From NCBI RefSeq assembly GCF_002931055.1, contig NZ_PSXX01000010.1, forward strand, positions 62,001 to 126,000: a DNA stretch of 64,000 nucleotides, given 5' to 3'. Source of the DNA: Pseudoclavibacter sp. AY1H1 (GTDB lineage: Bacteria > Actinomycetota > Actinomycetes > Actinomycetales > Microbacteriaceae). Positions 8,344 through 16,785 of this stretch are shown piece after piece. The notes under the pieces were generated by a model. It ran no database searches. It was not told the DNA's origin and saw only the letters and a program-made list of their open reading frames with translations. Positions within the stretch are counted from its first letter, which is position 1. Every line of letters begins with the position of its first letter. The position numbers and the translations under genes are program-made.

Positions 8344-8393
8344 TTGACACGATTCACTCCGGCTCGTAATCTGAGATCACTGAAACGATTCAA
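8344..8393 (+). promoter_or_regulatory. Rhamnose operon promoter with two LacI-type operators
   Basis: TTGACA (8344-8349), a 17-bp spacer and TAATCT (8367-8372) make a near-consensus promoter, rare in such GC-rich DNA. The palindrome TGACACGATTCA (8345-8356) covers the -35, and TGAAACGATTCA (8381-8392) lies over the expected start site. A repressor bound to both would occlude RNA polymerase. Confidence 0.8.
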
Positions 8394-8516
8394 TACGGTT
8401 CGGCGCGAACAGGCATCCCCGCTCGCCCACATACCGTGAATCGAGTTCCCGAAGCCGTGGACGACGTCGTTCGGCCCGGGAGCGCATCCGCAACCGACCA
8501 ACGAAGGCGACGAACC

Positions 8517-9683
8517 GTGAGCATCCTCTCCGCAGACCAGCTTGCAGCGCTCGAAGGACAGGGCATCGAGCTCCCGTCCTGGGCGTTCGGCAACTCAGGC
8601 ACCCGATTCAAGGTGTTCCAGACGGCAGGCACGCCGCGCGACCCGTTCGAGAAGATCTCCGACGCAGCCCAGGTCAACACGTACACCGCGCTCGCCCCGA
8701 GCGTGGCCCTGCACATCCCGTGGGACGTCGTCGACGACTTCGGCGCGCTCCGCAAGCACGCCGAAGACCTCGGTGTCGAGCTCGGCACGATCAACTCCAA
8801 CACGTTCCAGGACGACGACTACAAGTTCGGCGCCCTCACGCACGAGGACGCAGCGGTGCGCCGCAAGGCCATCGACCACCACCTCCGCTGCATCGACGTC
8901 ATGGACGAGACCGGATCGCGCGACCTGAAGATCTGGCTCGCCGAGGGCTCCAACTACCCCGGCCAGGCCGACCTGCGCGGCCGTCAGGACCGCCTGCACG
9001 ACTCGCTGCAGGAGATCTACGCCCGCATCGGCGACGACCAGCGCCTCGTGCTCGAGTACAAGTTCTTCGAACCGGCGTTCTACCACACCGACGTTCCGGA
9101 CTGGGGCACGAGCTACGTGCAGGTCGCGGCCCTCGGCGAGAAGGCCATGGTCTGCCTCGACACCGGCCACCACGCGCCCGGCACCAACATCGAGTTCATC
9201 GTCATGCAGCTGCTGCGCCTCGGACGCCTCGGCTCCTTCGACTTCAACTCGCGCTTCTACGCCGACGACGACCTCATCGTCGGCTCGGCCGACCCGTTCC
9301 AGCTGTTCCGCATCCTCGCCGAGGTCATCCGCGGCGGTGGGCTCAACAACCCCGACGTGGCCTTCATGCTCGACCAGTGCCACAACGTGGAGTCGAAGAT
9401 CCAGGGCCAGATGCGCTCCGTCCTCAACGTGCAGGAGATGACGGCCCGCGCGCTGCTCATCGACAAGGACGCCCTCACGGCGGCGCAGAAGGCCGGCGAC
9501 GTGCTCGTCGCACACGAGATCTACATGGACGCGTTCTCGACCGACGTGCGCCCCGCCCTCGCCGAGTGGCGCGAGTCGCGCGGCCTGCCCGCGAACCCGC
9601 TCGCCGCGTTCCGTGCATCCGGGTACGAGCAGCAGGTCGCCGAGGAGCGCGTCGGCGGCGTCCAGGCCAGCTGGGGCGCGTAA
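8517..9683 (+). CDS. rhaI: L-rhamnose isomerase (RhaI type)
   Basis: A 388-residue cytosolic isomerase that converts L-rhamnose to L-rhamnulose, the first catabolic step. It belongs to the RhaI/xylose-isomerase-like TIM-barrel group, not E. coli RhaA. Likely metal and substrate residues are visible in 'VLEYKFFEPAFYHTDV', 'VCLDTGHHAPGTNIE' and 'GSFDFNSRFYADDD'. The GTG at 8517 gives the N-terminus 'VSILSADQLAALEGQGI', matching family length, with GAAGG upstream; the longer frame from 8436 lies in the leader. It is first in the operon and 42 bp from the aldolase/dehydrogenase gene. Confidence 0.92.
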   Translation: MSILSADQLAALEGQGIELPSWAFGNSGTRFKVFQTAGTPRDPFEKISDAAQVNTYTALAPSVALHIPWDVVDDFGALRKHAEDLGVELGTINSNTFQDDDYKFGALTHEDAAVRRKAIDHHLRCIDVMDETGSRDLKIWLAEGSNYPGQADLRGRQDRLHDSLQEIYARIGDDQRLVLEYKFFEPAFYHTDVPDWGTSYVQVAALGEKAMVCLDTGHHAPGTNIEFIVMQLLRLGRLGSFDFNSRFYADDDLIVGSADPFQLFRILAEVIRGGGLNNPDVAFMLDQCHNVESKIQGQMRSVLNVQEMTARALLIDKDALTAAQKAGDVLVAHEIYMDAFSTDVRPALAEWRESRGLPANPLAAFRASGYEQQVAEERVGGVQASWGA

Positions 9684-9725
9684 GCGTCACCCCTCACCGA
9701 CCTCACGAGCTTCGAAGGAACTGAC

Positions 9726-11762
9726 ATGACGAACCCAGCAGCAGCCGATCTCATCTCGCGCAGCAACCGCCTCGGCGAAGACCCGAAGAACACGAACTAC
9801 GCGGGTGGGAACACCTCCGCGAAGGGCACCGAGACCGACCCCGTGACGGGCGAGCCCGTCGAGCTGCTCTGGGTGAAGGGCTCCGGGGGAGACCTCGGAA
9901 CGCTCACCGAGCAGGGCCTCGCCGTGCTCCGCCTCGACCGCTTCCGCGCGCTCACGAACGTCTACCCGGGCGTCGAGCGCGAGGACGAGATGGTCGCGGC
10001 CTTCGACTTCTGCCTGCACGGCAAGGGAGGCGCGGCCCCGTCGATCGACACGGCCATGCACGGCCTCGTGGATGCGGCGCACGTCGACCACCTGCACCCC
10101 GACTCGGGCATCGCGATCGCGACAGCGGCCGATGGCGAGGAGCTGACGGCGAAGATCTTCGGCGACAAGGTGGTCTGGGTGCCCTGGCGCCGCCCCGGCT
10201 TCCAGCTCGGCCTCGACATCGCCAACATCAAGGACGAGAACCCGCAGGCCATCGGCTGCATCCTCGGCGGGCACGGCATCACCGCGTGGGGCGACACCTC
10301 CGAGGAGTCGGAGCGCAACTCGCTCTGGATCATCGAGACCGCATCGGCGTACATCGATGCAGATGGCAAGGCCGACCCCTTCGGCGGCGTCGTGAGCGGC
10401 TTCGAGGCGCTCCCCGCCGACGAGCGCCGTGCACGCGCGGCGGCCCTCGCGCCGTCGATCCGCGCCGTCGCCTCGCACGACGCCCCCATGATCGGTCACT
10501 TCACCGACGATGAGCGCGTGCTCGACTTCCTCGCGAGCGAGAAGCTCACCGAGCTCGCCGCCCTCGGCACGAGCTGCCCCGACCACTTCCTGCGCACCAA
10601 GGTCAAGCCGCTCGTGCTCGACCTGCCGACCACGGCATCCGTCGAGGAGCAGCGCGCTCGCCTCGAGGAGCTGCACGCGGCGTACCGCGCCGACTACAAG
10701 GCCTACTACGACAAGTTCGCGACGGCCGAGTCGCCCGCCATCCGTGGCGCCGACCCGCTCATCGTGCTCGTCCCCGGCGTCGGCATGTTCTCCTACGGCA
10801 AGAACAAGCAGACCGCGCGCGTCGCCGGTGAGTTCTACTTGAACGCGATCAACGTGATGCGCGGCGCCGAGGCGCTCTCGAGCTACTCCCCGATCTCCGA
10901 CGAGGAGAAGTTCCGCATCGAGTACTGGGCGCTCGAGGAGGCGAAGCTGCAGCGCATGCCGAAGCCGAAGACGCACCAGGGCCGCATCGCCTTCGTCACG
11001 GGCGCCGCATCCGGTATCGGCAAGGCCATTGCGACCCGCCTCGCAGCCGAAGGCGCGTGCGTCGTCGTCGCCGACCTCGACCTCGAGAAGGCGCAGGCCG
11101 CCGCCGCCGAGCTCGGCGGCACCGACGTCGCGATCGGCGTCGCAGCGAACGTCGCGGACGCCGCCGGCGTGCAGGCCGCCATCGACGCGACCCTCCTCGC
11201 GTTCGGCGGCATCGACCTCGTCGTCAACAACGCCGGCCTCTCCCTCTCGAAGCCGCTCCTCGAGACGACCGAGAAGGACTGGGACCTGCAGCACGACGTC
11301 ATGGCGAAGGGCTCCTTCCTCGTGTCGAAGGCCGCCGCCAAGGCGCTCATCGAGCAGAAGCTCGGTGGCGACGTCATCTACATCTCCTCGAAGAACTCCG
11401 TCTTCGCGGGCCCGAACAACATCGCGTACTCGGCGACGAAGGCCGACCAGGCCCACCAGGTCCGCCTCCTCGCGGTCGAGCTCGGCGAGCACGGCATCCG
11501 CGTCAACGGCATCAACCCCGACGGCGTCGTCCGCGGCTCCGGCATCTTCGCGGCAGGCTGGGGCGCCAACCGCGCCGCGACCTACGGCGTGAAGGAAGAG
11601 GACCTCGGCCAGTACTACGCGAACCGCACCATCCTCAAGCGCGAGGTCGTGCCGGAGAACGTCGCCGACGCGGTGTACGTGCTCACGGGGCCAGAGCTCA
11701 CACGCACGACCGGTCTGCACATCCCCGTCGACTCGGGCGTCGCGGCGGCCTTCCTGCGATGA
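9726..11762 (+). CDS. rhaEW: Bifunctional L-rhamnulose-1-phosphate aldolase / L-lactaldehyde dehydrogenase
   Basis: A 678-residue fusion. Residues 1 to about 400 are a class II (zinc) aldolase domain, with a 'NTNYAGGNTSAKG' phosphate loop and a His-rich 'HVDHLHPDSG' metal site, splitting L-rhamnulose-1-phosphate to DHAP and L-lactaldehyde. From about residue 415 comes a short-chain dehydrogenase with 'VTGAASGIGKAIA' (NAD site) and the catalytic 'AYSATKADQ' (YxxxK), oxidising lactaldehyde to lactate. This matches the RhaEW/YuxG class. The ATG at 9726 has GAAGGA upstream. The stop overlaps the rhaB start by 4 bp. Fusion lets the reactive aldehyde be consumed at once. Confidence 0.92.
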   Translation: MTNPAAADLISRSNRLGEDPKNTNYAGGNTSAKGTETDPVTGEPVELLWVKGSGGDLGTLTEQGLAVLRLDRFRALTNVYPGVEREDEMVAAFDFCLHGKGGAAPSIDTAMHGLVDAAHVDHLHPDSGIAIATAADGEELTAKIFGDKVVWVPWRRPGFQLGLDIANIKDENPQAIGCILGGHGITAWGDTSEESERNSLWIIETASAYIDADGKADPFGGVVSGFEALPADERRARAAALAPSIRAVASHDAPMIGHFTDDERVLDFLASEKLTELAALGTSCPDHFLRTKVKPLVLDLPTTASVEEQRARLEELHAAYRADYKAYYDKFATAESPAIRGADPLIVLVPGVGMFSYGKNKQTARVAGEFYLNAINVMRGAEALSSYSPISDEEKFRIEYWALEEAKLQRMPKPKTHQGRIAFVTGAASGIGKAIATRLAAEGACVVVADLDLEKAQAAAAELGGTDVAIGVAANVADAAGVQAAIDATLLAFGGIDLVVNNAGLSLSKPLLETTEKDWDLQHDVMAKGSFLVSKAAAKALIEQKLGGDVIYISSKNSVFAGPNNIAYSATKADQAHQVRLLAVELGEHGIRVNGINPDGVVRGSGIFAAGWGANRAATYGVKEEDLGQYYANRTILKREVVPENVADAVYVLTGPELTRTTGLHIPVDSGVAAAFLR

Positions 11763-13240
11763 CCGAGTCTGCTGCGCAGGGATCGAGCGCCGCAGGCCGG
11801 GGCGGGGCGGATGCGCCCCGCACGGTCGCGGCGGTCGATCTCGGAGCCACGAGCGGTCGCGTCATCACGGGCACGATCACGGACGGCGTGCTCACGATGC
11901 GCCACGAGGCGCGCTTCCCGAACAACCCCGTCCGCACACGCGACGGGCTGCACTGGAACCTCCTCGGCCTCTACCAGCATGTCCTCGACGGGCTGGCCGC
12001 GGCTGAGCGTGACGCGCCTGGCCAGATCGCGAGCATCGGCATCGACTCGTGGGCGGTCGACTACGCGCTGCTGCGCGAGGGGCGCGTCCTCGGGGTCCCG
12101 TACGCGTACCGCGACGAGCGGACCGCCCGGGGCGTCGAAGCCGTGCACGCCATCACCTCCGCCGAGGAGCTCTACCGCCGCAACGGCCTCCAGCACCTGC
12201 CCTTCAACACGGTCTTCCAGCTCGCGACCGACGGTGAGCTGCTGGGCCTCGCCGACCAGCTGCTGCTCCTGCCCGACCTACTCGCCTACTGGCTGACGGG
12301 CGCGCAGGTCGCCGAGCGCACCAACGCCTCGACGACGGGTCTGCTTTGCGCCGACACGCGTGAGTGGGATGCGGAGCTCGCCGAGCGCGTGGGGGTTCCC
12401 GCCCGCATCCTGCCGCACCTCGTCGACCCTGGTGCCGTGCTCGGCTCGCTCGAGGGCGAGGCGGCGCGCATCGTCGGGCGTGACATCGACGTCGTCGCGG
12501 TCGGCTCCCATGACACGGCCTCCGCGATCGTCGCCATCCCCAACGAGGGGCGCGACTTCGCGTACATCTCGTGCGGCACGTGGGGTCTCGTGGGCCTCGA
12601 GCTCGACGAGGCGGTCGTCACCGACGCCGCCCGCGAGGCGAACTTCACGAACGAGGGCGGCGTCGACGGCCGCGTGCGCTTCCTGCACAACGTCATGGGC
12701 CTCTGGCTGCTGTCGGAATCGCAGCGGCACTGGGAGCCGGCGGCGACGGATGCGCAGCGCTCGAGCACCCTCCAGCAGCTGCTCGCCGACGCCGCCCAGG
12801 TGGGCGGCGACGTGCCGATCTTCGACGTCAACGACCCCGTCTTCATGGCGCCAGGCGACATCCCAGGGCGCATCGCCGAGTGGCTCACCCAGCGCGGCCT
12901 CGAGGCGCCGACGACACCAGCCGGCATCGTCCGCTCGATCGTGGAGAGCCTCGCGCAGGCCTTCGCCGAGGCCGTCACGACAGCCGCGGCCCTCGCCGAG
13001 CATCCGGTGAGCGTCATCCACATCGTCGGCGGCGGATCGCAGAACGCGCTTCTCTGCCAGGCGACGGCCGACCGATCCGGGATGCCCGTGCTCGCGGGCC
13101 CCGTCGAGGCGACCGCGATGGGTAACCTGCTTGTGCAGGCGCGCGCGCACGGCTGGATCCCCGACAGTCTCTCTGAGATCCGCTCCATCGTCGCCAGATC
13201 GACGCAGATCATCCGCTACGACCCGAAGATCACCCGATAG
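11759..13240 (+). CDS. rhaB: Rhamnulokinase
   Basis: A 493-residue FGGY-family kinase that phosphorylates L-rhamnulose at C1 with ATP. The N-terminal phosphate loop is '[14 protein letters not shown]' after a short Ala/Gly-rich extension; '[11 protein letters not shown]' carries the catalytic aspartate, and '[20 protein letters not shown]' is the C-terminal adenosine motif. The ATG at 11759 overlaps the aldolase stop (ATGA), giving translational coupling; the frame is open far upstream, but only as a shadow of the previous gene. The product feeds the fused aldolase encoded just upstream. Confidence 0.93.
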   Translation: MTESAAQGSSAAGRGGADAPRTVAAVDLGATSGRVITGTITDGVLTMRHEARFPNNPVRTRDGLHWNLLGLYQHVLDGLAAAERDAPGQIASIGIDSWAVDYALLREGRVLGVPYAYRDERTARGVEAVHAITSAEELYRRNGLQHLPFNTVFQLATDGELLGLADQLLLLPDLLAYWLTGAQVAERTNASTTGLLCADTREWDAELAERVGVPARILPHLVDPGAVLGSLEGEAARIVGRDIDVVAVGSHDTASAIVAIPNEGRDFAYISCGTWGLVGLELDEAVVTDAAREANFTNEGGVDGRVRFLHNVMGLWLLSESQRHWEPAATDAQRSSTLQQLLADAAQVGGDVPIFDVNDPVFMAPGDIPGRIAEWLTQRGLEAPTTPAGIVRSIVESLAQAFAEAVTTAAALAEHPVSVIHIVGGGSQNALLCQATADRSGMPVLAGPVEATAMGNLLVQARAHGWIPDSLSEIRSIVARSTQIIRYDPKITR

Positions 13241-13259
13241 AAGCAAAGGCAGCTGCCCC

Positions 13260-14519
13260 ATGGTGAAACGTCAAGCCCCCAAGCCCCTCGAGCTGCTCGA
13301 GCTCATGCAGTTCAAGAAACCCGACCTCAACGGCCGTCGCCGCCGCCTCAACTCGGCGCTCACGATCGAGGACCTGCGGCGCATCGCGAAGCGGCGCACC
13401 CCGAAGGCGGCGTTCGACTACACCGACGGCGCCGCCGAGGGCGAGCTGTCGCTGCGCCGCGCGCGCACCGCGTTCCGGGATGTGGAGTTCAACCCGTCCG
13501 TGCTGCGCGACGTCGCGAACGTCGACACGTCGAGCACTGTGCTCGGCGGGCCGATGGCGATGCCGTTCGCGATCGCCCCGACCGGGTTCACGCGCCTCAT
13601 GCAGACCGAGGGCGAGACCGCCGGTGCCGGCGCCGCCGCCGCCGCGGGCATCCCCTTCACCCTGTCGACGCTCGGCACGACGACGATCGAAGAGGTCGCG
13701 AAGGTCAACCCGAACGGCCGCAACTGGTTCCAGCTGTACGTCATGAAGGACCGCTCGATCTCCTACGGCCTCGTGGAGCGCGCCGCGAAGGCGGGCTTCG
13801 ACACGCTGCACTTCACGGTCGACACCCCCGTCGCCGGCGCCCGCCTGCGCGACAAGCGCAACGGCTTCTCGATCCCGCCGCAGCTGACCGTCGGCACGAT
13901 CATCAACGCCATCCCGCGCCCCTGGTGGTGGATCGACTTCCTCACGACCCCGAAGCTCGAGTTCGCGTCGCTCGCGACGACGGGCGGCACGGTCGGCGAG
14001 CTGCTCGACTCGGCGATGGACCCGACGATCAACTTCGAGGACCTCAAGGTCATCCGCGAGATGTGGCCGGGCAAGATCGTCATCAAGGGCGTCCAGAACC
14101 TGGAGGACTCCAAGACGTTCGCCGACCTCGGCGTCGACGGCATCGTCCTCTCCAACCACGGCGGGCGGCAGCTGGATCGGGCTCCGATCCCCTTCCACCT
14201 GCTCCCCGCCGTTGCACGCGAGGTCGGCAAAGATCTCGAGATCGGCGTCGACACGGGCATCATGAACGGCGCCGACATCGTCGCGTCCGTGGCACTCGGC
14301 GCGAACTTCACGATGATCGGCCGCGCCTACCTGTACGGCCTCATGGCCGGCGGGCGCGAGGGCGTCGACCGCACCATCGCGATCCTCTCCGACGAGATCA
14401 TCCGCACCATGAAGCTGCTCGGTGCGCACTCCCTCGAGGAGCTGAACCCGTCGCACGTCACGCAGCTGAAGCGCTACGTGCCGACGACGTTCATCGAAGC
14501 GGCCCCCGACCGCGTGTAG
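13260..14519 (+). CDS. lldD: FMN-dependent L-lactate dehydrogenase
   Basis: A 419-residue alpha-hydroxyacid dehydrogenase with the FMN barrel. Typical segments are '[13 protein letters not shown]' near the N-terminus, '[18 protein letters not shown]', 'WFQLYVMKD', and the active-site His/Arg loop '[16 protein letters not shown]'; '[14 protein letters not shown]' binds the FMN phosphate. It oxidises L-lactate to pyruvate and passes electrons to quinone or oxygen. As the fourth gene of the rhamnose operon, 19 bp after rhaB, it completes the route rhamnose to DHAP plus pyruvate. ATG at 13260 was chosen after AAAGG. Confidence 0.92.
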   Translation: MVKRQAPKPLELLELMQFKKPDLNGRRRRLNSALTIEDLRRIAKRRTPKAAFDYTDGAAEGELSLRRARTAFRDVEFNPSVLRDVANVDTSSTVLGGPMAMPFAIAPTGFTRLMQTEGETAGAGAAAAAGIPFTLSTLGTTTIEEVAKVNPNGRNWFQLYVMKDRSISYGLVERAAKAGFDTLHFTVDTPVAGARLRDKRNGFSIPPQLTVGTIINAIPRPWWWIDFLTTPKLEFASLATTGGTVGELLDSAMDPTINFEDLKVIREMWPGKIVIKGVQNLEDSKTFADLGVDGIVLSNHGGRQLDRAPIPFHLLPAVAREVGKDLEIGVDTGIMNGADIVASVALGANFTMIGRAYLYGLMAGGREGVDRTIAILSDEIIRTMKLLGAHSLEELNPSHVTQLKRYVPTTFIEAAPDRV

Positions 14520-14587
14520 CCCGCGCGAGTCCGCCCGGTCAGGCCTCGCGTGCTCGCGCCCGCGAGGGCTGAGGCTGGCGGGGTCTC

Positions 14588-14619
14588 GCGCGGCCGGCGG
14601 ATGCGCCCGCCGGCCGCGC
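14588..14619. terminator. Strong GC hairpin after the rhamnose operon
   Basis: GCGCGGCCGGCG (14588-14599) pairs perfectly with 14608-14619 around an 8-nt loop, 69 bp after the lldD stop. It is the first structure after the operon and a likely transcript end. Confidence 0.75.
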
Positions 14620-14628
14620 GCATCCACG

Positions 14629-15180
14629 CGGCAGAGTTGTGGCCTGGTGTCGTTCCCTCTCCGTGGAACAGCACTAGGCCACAACTGTCTGCGGCAGCGT
14701 CAGCCCACCACTCCGCGCGACACTGTCAGCCCACCACTCCGCGCGACACTGTCGGCCCACGACTTCGCGCGACAGCCTCGGCCCACTCCTCCGCGGCAGA
14801 GTTGTGGCCTGATGCCGTTCCCTCTCCGTGGAACAGCGTCAGCCCACAACTGTCCGCGACTCCACGAGCCCACTTCTCCGCGCGACACTGCCGGCCCACG
14901 ACTTTGCGCGGCAGTGCCAGCCCACCACTACGCGGCAGAGTTGTGGCCTGATGTCGTTCCCTCTCCGTGGAACAGCACCAGGCCACAACTGTCTGCGACA
15001 GCGTCGGCCCGCCACCGCGCGGCAGCACCAGCCCACCACTCACCGGCAGAGTTGTGGCCTGATGTCGTTCCCTCTCCGTGGAACAGCACCAGGCCACAAC
15101 GGTCCGCGGCAGCGTCCGCCCGCCACCGCGCGGCAGCGTCACCCCACAACCTTGCGCGACAGCGTCAGCCCACAACTGTC
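14629..15180. repeat. Palindrome island 1: four long hairpins plus decayed half-copies
   Basis: Four copies of a ~65-bp unit start near 14629, 14793, 14932 and 15043. Each begins CGCGGCAGAGTTGTGGCCTG, has a GTTCC..GGAAC inner stem around CTCTCCGT, and returns with CAGGCCACAACTGTC. Between and after them are about ten shorter units of the form CAGCCCACNACT flanked by CGCGCGRCA, which look like copies of the right arm only. Nothing here codes convincingly; frames through it are repetitive Thr/Pro/Arg sequence. The island separates the rhamnose operon from the convergent HAD gene. Confidence 0.85.
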
Positions 15181-15254
15181 TGGGGTGCAGGCCTTGCCTG
15201 TGGAGCCCCTCGCGCGGGCCCTTGGGTGCTCTGCCGGTGCCCCGAGCGGTGGCC

Positions 15255-15399
15255 GTGATGGGTTTCGGTGACCGTGATGGGAATTAACCCATCACCAGTC
15301 GCGAAAACCCATCACGAGGCCGCGCGAAAACCCATCACGGTCACGAAAACCCATCACGAGCCCGAGCGAAAACCCATCACGGTCGCCGAAACCCATCAC
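15255..15399. repeat. Short tandem repeat block (GAAAACCCATCAC)
   Basis: Two GTGATGGG words (15255 and 15275) face six CCCATCAC words at 15288, 15308, 15331, 15350, 15373 and 15392, spaced 19-23 bp and mostly preceded by CGAAA. The facing copies around GGAATTAACC form a hairpin; the remainder is a direct-repeat tail. It directly follows palindrome island 1 and ends 40 bp before the HAD gene stop. Confidence 0.8.
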
Positions 15400-15438
15400 G
15401 GTCGCATCCCGGGGCGCGGGAACAACTGGTCCGGAGCG

Positions 15439-16302
15439 CTACGCCTGCGCGTCGAGGAGCGCGCTCACGACGGTGACGACGCCCTGCTCCTGGTTGGAGG
15501 GGGCGAGGTACTTTGCGAGTTCCTTGACCTCGGGATGCGCGCCAACCATCGCGTAGGAGCGCTCGGCCTCGGCGAACATCTCGACGTCGTTGAAGAAGTC
15601 GCCGAAGACCGCTGTCTGCGCCGCAGTCACTCCGAGGCGCTCCTGCAGCTGTCGCACAGCGAGGCCCTTGTTGGCCTCAGGCGGCATGATGTCCATCCAG
15701 TGGTGGCCCGACACGACGACCCGGTGGGACTCGCGCAGCTCGTCCACCTCGGCGGCCGCCCCGGTCTCGACCTCGGCGAAGTCGTAGACGGCGATCTTCA
15801 CGTACTCATCATCGGTGTCGAGCATGTCGTCGACGACCGTGAGCGCCTCGTAGTAGTTGCGGGCTTCTGCGATGAACACGTCGTCGCCGCGCTCGATGTA
15901 CGCCGACTTCTTGCCGCACAGCACGATCCCGAGGTCGTGACCTCTCTCGATGAGGCCGCGCAGCAGCGCGATCGCCTGCCGGATGAACGACTCATCGAGC
16001 GTCAGCGAGCTGACCTCCTGGCCGTCGCGGACCACGAACGTGCCGTTCTCGGCGATGAACGACATGCCGTCGGAGTCGCGTTCGAAGAGCTTCGCGAGGG
16101 TCGCGTACTGTCGGCCGCTCGCGGGGGTGAACTCGACGCCGGCCTCGCGCATCCGCTGCAGGAGAGCCCAGAACGCGTCGGGAACCGTGTGGTCGTCGAG
16201 CAGCAGCGTGCCGTCCATGTCGGCGACGACGAGGCGCACGTCGTTGCCCTCGAGCGAGGACTCGTAGTGGCGGTCGGCGGTCTCGAGAACGGTATCTGCC
16301 AT
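15439..16302 (-). CDS. HAD-superfamily sugar phosphatase (Cof/YidA type)
   Basis: A 287-residue cytosolic hydrolase. Motif I is 'VADMDGTLLLDD' (nucleophile D28, acid D30), the C2B cap is in the middle third, and motif IV is 'AVFGDFFNDVEMF'. The family dephosphorylates sugar phosphates and similar metabolites with broad specificity. 'TPASGRQYATLAKLFE' is the motif II region. The ATG at 16302 has TAGGCT 7 nt upstream and no Shine-Dalgarno, so it is probably leaderless. The substrate is unknown. Confidence 0.88.
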   Translation of the reverse strand: MADTVLETADRHYESSLEGNDVRLVVADMDGTLLLDDHTVPDAFWALLQRMREAGVEFTPASGRQYATLAKLFERDSDGMSFIAENGTFVVRDGQEVSSLTLDESFIRQAIALLRGLIERGHDLGIVLCGKKSAYIERGDDVFIAEARNYYEALTVVDDMLDTDDEYVKIAVYDFAEVETGAAAEVDELRESHRVVVSGHHWMDIMPPEANKGLAVRQLQERLGVTAAQTAVFGDFFNDVEMFAEAERSYAMVGAHPEVKELAKYLAPSNQEQGVVTVVSALLDAQA

Positions 16303-16309
16303 GCGCCCC

Positions 16310-16315
16310 AGCCTA
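16310..16315 (-). promoter_or_regulatory. Leaderless -10 element (TAGGCT) of the HAD phosphatase gene
   Basis: TAGGCT ends 7 nt before the ATG at 16302, with no ribosome-binding site between. Confidence 0.5.
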
Positions 16316-16525
16316 CGAGAGCTTGCGCAGCGCTGATCCCTTGTGCGCGGCCCTCGCCCCAGACTTCTCCGACTCGATGATGTACGCCGGCTCGTCCTCT
16401 GAGGCGGTGAACTTCTGCTTGTCGAACTGGAAGTCCTTCGTCTTCTTCTCGACGACCTCGCCCTGCGTGCGGCCCTGCGGGGTGTTCCAGCTCACGCGGT
16501 CGCCCTTGCTCAGATCTGCGGTCAC
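16313..16525 (-). CDS. Small DUF2945 (TUDOR-like) protein
   Basis: A 70-residue protein, 'VTADLSKGDRVSWNTPQGRT' at its start, then 'GEVVEKKTKDFQF' and 'YIIESEKSGARAAHKGSAL'. This is the DUF2945/hypervirulence-associated TUDOR pattern: a small SH3-like barrel with a conserved GxVxW strand and a C-terminal HK(P/G)SAL. Its biochemical role is unknown. The GTG at 16525 follows AGGAGGAGAG, a strong ribosome site, and overlaps the upstream small membrane gene by 4 bp (GTGA), so the two are coupled. Its 3' end nearly touches the HAD promoter. Confidence 0.8.
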   Translation of the reverse strand: MTADLSKGDRVSWNTPQGRTQGEVVEKKTKDFQFDKQKFTASEDEPAYIIESEKSGARAAHKGSALRKLS

Positions 16526-16716
16526 GGTCTCTCCTCCTGCTCGGCGGTCTCGGGGTGAGGCTCGGGCTTCGGCCTCCGGAAGGCGATGACCGTGAACACC
16601 ACGCCGAGGGCGAACCAGACGATCCAGATGCTGCCGTCGTTCGCGAGATCGGCGAGGGCGATGACGTAGAAGGCGACCGCCACCCACAGGTACGTGTTCA
16701 GCATCAGCTTCCTCAT
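16522..16716 (-). CDS. Small two-helix membrane protein
   Basis: A 64-residue protein with two hydrophobic stretches, about residues 9-25 ('LWVAVAFYVIALADLA') and 29-46 ('IWIVWFALGVVFTVIAF'), then a charged Pro/Glu tail. It is not assigned to a function. It forms a two-gene unit with the DUF2945 protein, overlapping by 4 bp. No clear Shine-Dalgarno precedes the ATG at 16716. Confidence 0.65.
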   Translation of the reverse strand: MRKLMLNTYLWVAVAFYVIALADLANDGSIWIVWFALGVVFTVIAFRRPKPEPHPETAEQEERP

Positions 16717-16785
16717 GCGCAGAGCATGCCCGGCCGTCCTGGGCGGAGGGTGGAGGTGCGACGCGCATGCCGCACCTCCACCCGG

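Larger units (their letters stand above)
8208..8516. promoter_or_regulatory. Divergent regulatory region, FUSC gene / rhamnose operon
   Basis: This 309-bp stretch has no gene of its own. It contains a LacI-like palindrome near the FUSC gene (8242-8255), then the rhamnose promoter with two operator copies (8344-8393), and a transcribed leader of about 137 nt before rhaI. Confidence 0.7.

Noticed and set aside
15255-15399. Possible CRISPR array (repeated GAAAACCCATCAC)
   Set aside because: Repeats are only 8-13 bp, spacers 10-15 bp and themselves similar, and there are no cas genes in the window.
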